Assembly: GCF_004193775.1 (NCBI RefSeq)
Contig: NC_041018.1
Span: 32,633,940 to 32,697,939, forward strand
Length of the DNA: 64,000 nucleotides
Source of the DNA: Glycine soja
Taxonomy: Eukaryota; Streptophyta; Magnoliopsida; Fabales; Fabaceae
Reading direction: 5' to 3'
A program made the translations under genes and the position numbers. The notes beneath the pieces were generated by a model. It was not told where the DNA came from, did not search any database, and worked only from the letters and a program-made list of their open reading frames with translations. Each line of letters opens with the position of its first letter. The first letter of the stretch is position 1. Shown here in pieces: positions 61,540-64,000 of this stretch.

Positions 61540-62110
61540 CACTATTAGAAAATATGCTTTCTACATCGGTTATTTATGACTTTCAACATTGGTTTTTGAA
61601 CCGATGTTGAAAGTACCGACGTTGATAGTATTATCGTTAACATCGGTTTTTTAAAAACCGATGTTAACGTAAAATTACCAACATCGGTTATATAAATAAC
61701 CGATGTTGCTAATATGAATTACACCCAGAAAATGTATATTAATGTTGAAAGTTAACATCGGTTTTTACAAAAAGTCGATGTTAACGAATGTGTTAATGTT
61801 GACAGTTAACATCGGTTTTTTCAGAAAACCGATGTTAACGTGGGTTAACATCGGTTGTTTGTAAAAAACCGATGTTAAAGAATGTGTTACTATTGATAGT
61901 TAACATCGGTTTTTTAAAAAACCGATGTTAACGAATTTGTTAATGTTGACAGTTAACATCGGTTTTTTCAAAAAACCGATTTTAATCCACGTTAACATCG
62001 GTTTTTATAAAAAACCGATGTTAACGAATGTGTTACTATTGACAGTTAACATCGATTTTTTCAAAAAACCGATGTTAACCCACGTTAACCGATGTGAACC
62101 GATGTCAACT
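61540..62110. mobile_element. CACTA left end with a hairpin array
   Basis: It begins CACTATTAGAAAA at 61540, one base different from the left end at 12605, with preceding triplet TAT. About nine palindromic units of the form GTTAACATCGG, a T-run and A-run, CCGATGTTAAC follow from about 61638 to 62085. Each is about 36 bp and could fold on itself. No matching right end occurs before 64000, so the element either runs off the window, enclosing the histone H4 gene, or is truncated. Confidence 0.75.
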
Positions 62111-62434
62111 AAATCCATTTCGAAAACGCTAAATCGCTAAACAACAATCCACTAGCTCATTACCCACAAGTCCACAACACAATTTCAGGTAACGAATAAC
62201 CAAACGCGAAAATAAGACTAATACCAAGATTCTAACATTAGCAACATATAGTGATTCAATTGCAAACTTGCTAGCAATAACAGCTAAAGACTGCATTACA
62301 AGTTACTGCAACATCACTGGCAACTTCCCACACCCAATCCTTGCCATTTCTTTATACTATATCCCTAACAACAAGGGTTTCTCATATCCACATTAGCCTC
62401 CAAAACAAAAGAACCTAACAATAAAATAAAAAAC

Positions 62435-62752
<318 letters not shown>

Positions 62753-62952
62753 TCAGAAAAGTTCAGCTAACAACAACAAGTCTCACAATCTACACCGTAA
62801 ATTCAAACACACAACAATTAAACTAAACCAAAGAGGATTAAGAGTAAGATGAAGAAAGCATGGCAAAATTAGTAGTAATTGGAAATTACCGAGAGGGAAA
62901 TGGTGAGAACTACGTTTTCTGTACTGGTGGAATGAGAGGGAGATTTTGTTTG

Positions 62953-62964
62953 TATTTATATATA
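62953..62964 (-). promoter_or_regulatory. TATA box of the histone H4 gene
   Basis: The minus strand reads TATATATAAATA about 207 bases upstream of the ATG, so the leader would be around 180 nt. A leader intron is possible (GTAATTTCC near 62887 to TACGGTGTAG near 62797) but not demonstrated. Confidence 0.7.
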
Positions 62965-62994
62965 CGTGGTGTTGGGGTTGGGGGACTAGTGCGT

Positions 62995-63003
62995 GGATCC
63001 GTG
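62995..63003 (-). promoter_or_regulatory. Octamer-like motif of the histone H4 promoter
   Basis: The minus strand reads CACGGATCC, a one-mismatch version of the plant histone octamer CGCGGATC, about 30-40 bases upstream of the TATA box. Confidence 0.5.
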
Positions 63004-63078
63004 AGAGGGATTTCGGTGAAGCGTTTTGGAGCATTGATGGATTGTGAATGAACGGTTCAGATGTGAGATAAAGTTGCA

Positions 63079-63096
63079 TGCGGATCGATGACGTGG
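63079..63096 (-). promoter_or_regulatory. Plant histone type I element (hexamer plus inverted octamer)
   Basis: The minus strand reads CCACGTCATCGATCCGCA. This matches the known plant H3/H4 type I element, in which CCACGTCA (hexamer) adjoins GATCCGCG (reversed octamer), with one or two changes. In known H4 promoters it gives S-phase and meristem expression. It lies about 115 bases upstream of the TATA box. Confidence 0.78.
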
Positions 63097-63099
63097 ATG

Positions 63100-64000
63100 A
63101 GAAAATAAAAAAACGTAGTGGCCTCTGTCTTTGGCGCCTGTGCCAGTTTGAACTTTCGAGACCGCTGAATTCTATTCTCAATGCCATAGAGTGCGTGTTT
63201 AGAGTTAAATCCAACAAAAATGAAAGTTATAATAATTGCTTTGGAAAGTGTGATACAGCTGAAAACATCTTCAAATGTATCAACTTTTTTTATTGTTTAA
63301 GCGATCCTGATAATATCCATTACTTATTTTTACTTTTTTTAGTATAAGCGTTTAATCTCTCTGACCCACTCCAATTATATTTATAATTATTTTATTTATA
63401 AATTAATTAAATTTTAAAAATTAAGATATTTATTGAGACTATTATTTTGCAAAATATTTTTTGAAAATACAAAATAATATTGAGTAAATCATTATAATGT
63501 TGATTAATTTTCATGGGATATAATCACATTTTTTAAAATATGTATCTTTTTAACGGCATGTATTTAGTATTATGCAAGAATCATATCTTAAATTAATTTT
63601 TAGAATTTTTTATAAATAACAATGATTTTATATTTATTCTGAAATATGTCCATTGAAATAAATTATTTTATCGGTCAAAGAGATCTGACTAAAGAATTAT
63701 TTTTTTTGTCTTTTCTTGGTTGAACAGTTATTATATATTTTGATGTTTAATTTTTACGAATAAAAAAAATTAATCAATCCGACCCTACACTTACTTGGGT
63801 AGTAGTCACACACTACATTTGGAAATTTGCGGTAGACCGATCTTTGACAAAAAAAAGTTACGCAAGATTTAAATTTCTATAAAGAAACCATATAATTTTT
63901 TTATATCATTCATTAGTTAAAATTTATTATTACTACAATTTTTAGGATAACTAACATGAGAAAAAATTGTACATGATAATTTATTATTAAATATTAGTGT
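63100..64000. other. AT-rich DNA upstream of histone H4, no other gene recognised
   Basis: No coding motif was found. No CACTA right end with subterminal repeats was seen, so the partner of the left end at 61540 is not in the window. Confidence 0.4.

Noticed and set aside
61925..62140. A 71-codon plus-strand frame with repeated NIGFFKKP units
   Set aside because: It is a translation of the hairpin array and has no independent support.
62783..63217. A 144-codon minus-strand frame upstream of histone H4
   Set aside because: It covers the H4 promoter and leader, including the TATA box and type I element, and has no recognisable domain.

Overview
This is plant nuclear DNA: AT-rich, with intron-split gene pieces, LTR retrotransposons bearing tRNA-Met-type primer sites, and a plant-type histone promoter element. 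The CACTA end structure and several repeats look like a legume, most likely soybean (Glycine), but this is inferred from memory of repeat families, not from a search. Only one reading frame is intact and looks like a real gene: a histone H4 at the right edge. Almost everything else is transposable elements and broken gene fragments, many of which the elements appear to have captured.

Layout. 1-5.5 kb: spacer, a short tandem repeat, an ABCB transporter fragment and two CACTA right ends. 6.2-10.3 kb: a complete CACTA element (TSD TTA) holding pieces of three genes (CYP710A sterol desaturase, O-fucosyltransferase, h-type thioredoxin). 11.3-20.5 kb: a FAR1-related pseudogene cut in two by a second complete CACTA element (12605-19766, TSD ATC) that holds pieces of ALG14 and BRF1. 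20.5-24.0 kb: a 3.5 kb solo LTR (TSD GGGAC). 24.0-25.6 kb: hairpin-rich repeats and a LEO1 (PAF1 complex) pseudogene. 28.6-34.8 kb: a plus-strand LTR with primer site and gag start, fused head to head to a truncated minus-strand Gypsy element. 35.0-35.9 kb: a hAT-type element with a perfect 8-bp TSD. 37.6-38.2 kb: a long-inverted-repeat element.

39.4-60.2 kb: probably one old CACTA element (TSD ATG) of about 6.1 kb, expanded by three later insertions: a nearly complete Copia element (40442-45247), a solo LTR (47036-50452, itself carrying another solo LTR) and a decayed Copia element (50756-57173, itself carrying a solo LTR of the first family). What remains of the host element carries fragments of a pfkB kinase, a QWRF/AUG8 microtubule protein and a PPR protein, all on the minus strand.

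61.5 kb to the end: a CACTA left end with about nine 36-bp hairpin units, facing a histone H4 gene with three substitutions at normally invariant residues but a recognisable H4 promoter. The H4 copy may itself be captured cargo.

The main theme is repeated multi-gene capture by CACTA transposons (Pack-CACTA), followed by nested retrotransposon insertion. Fragment identities come from recognising conserved motifs by eye; no database search was run.
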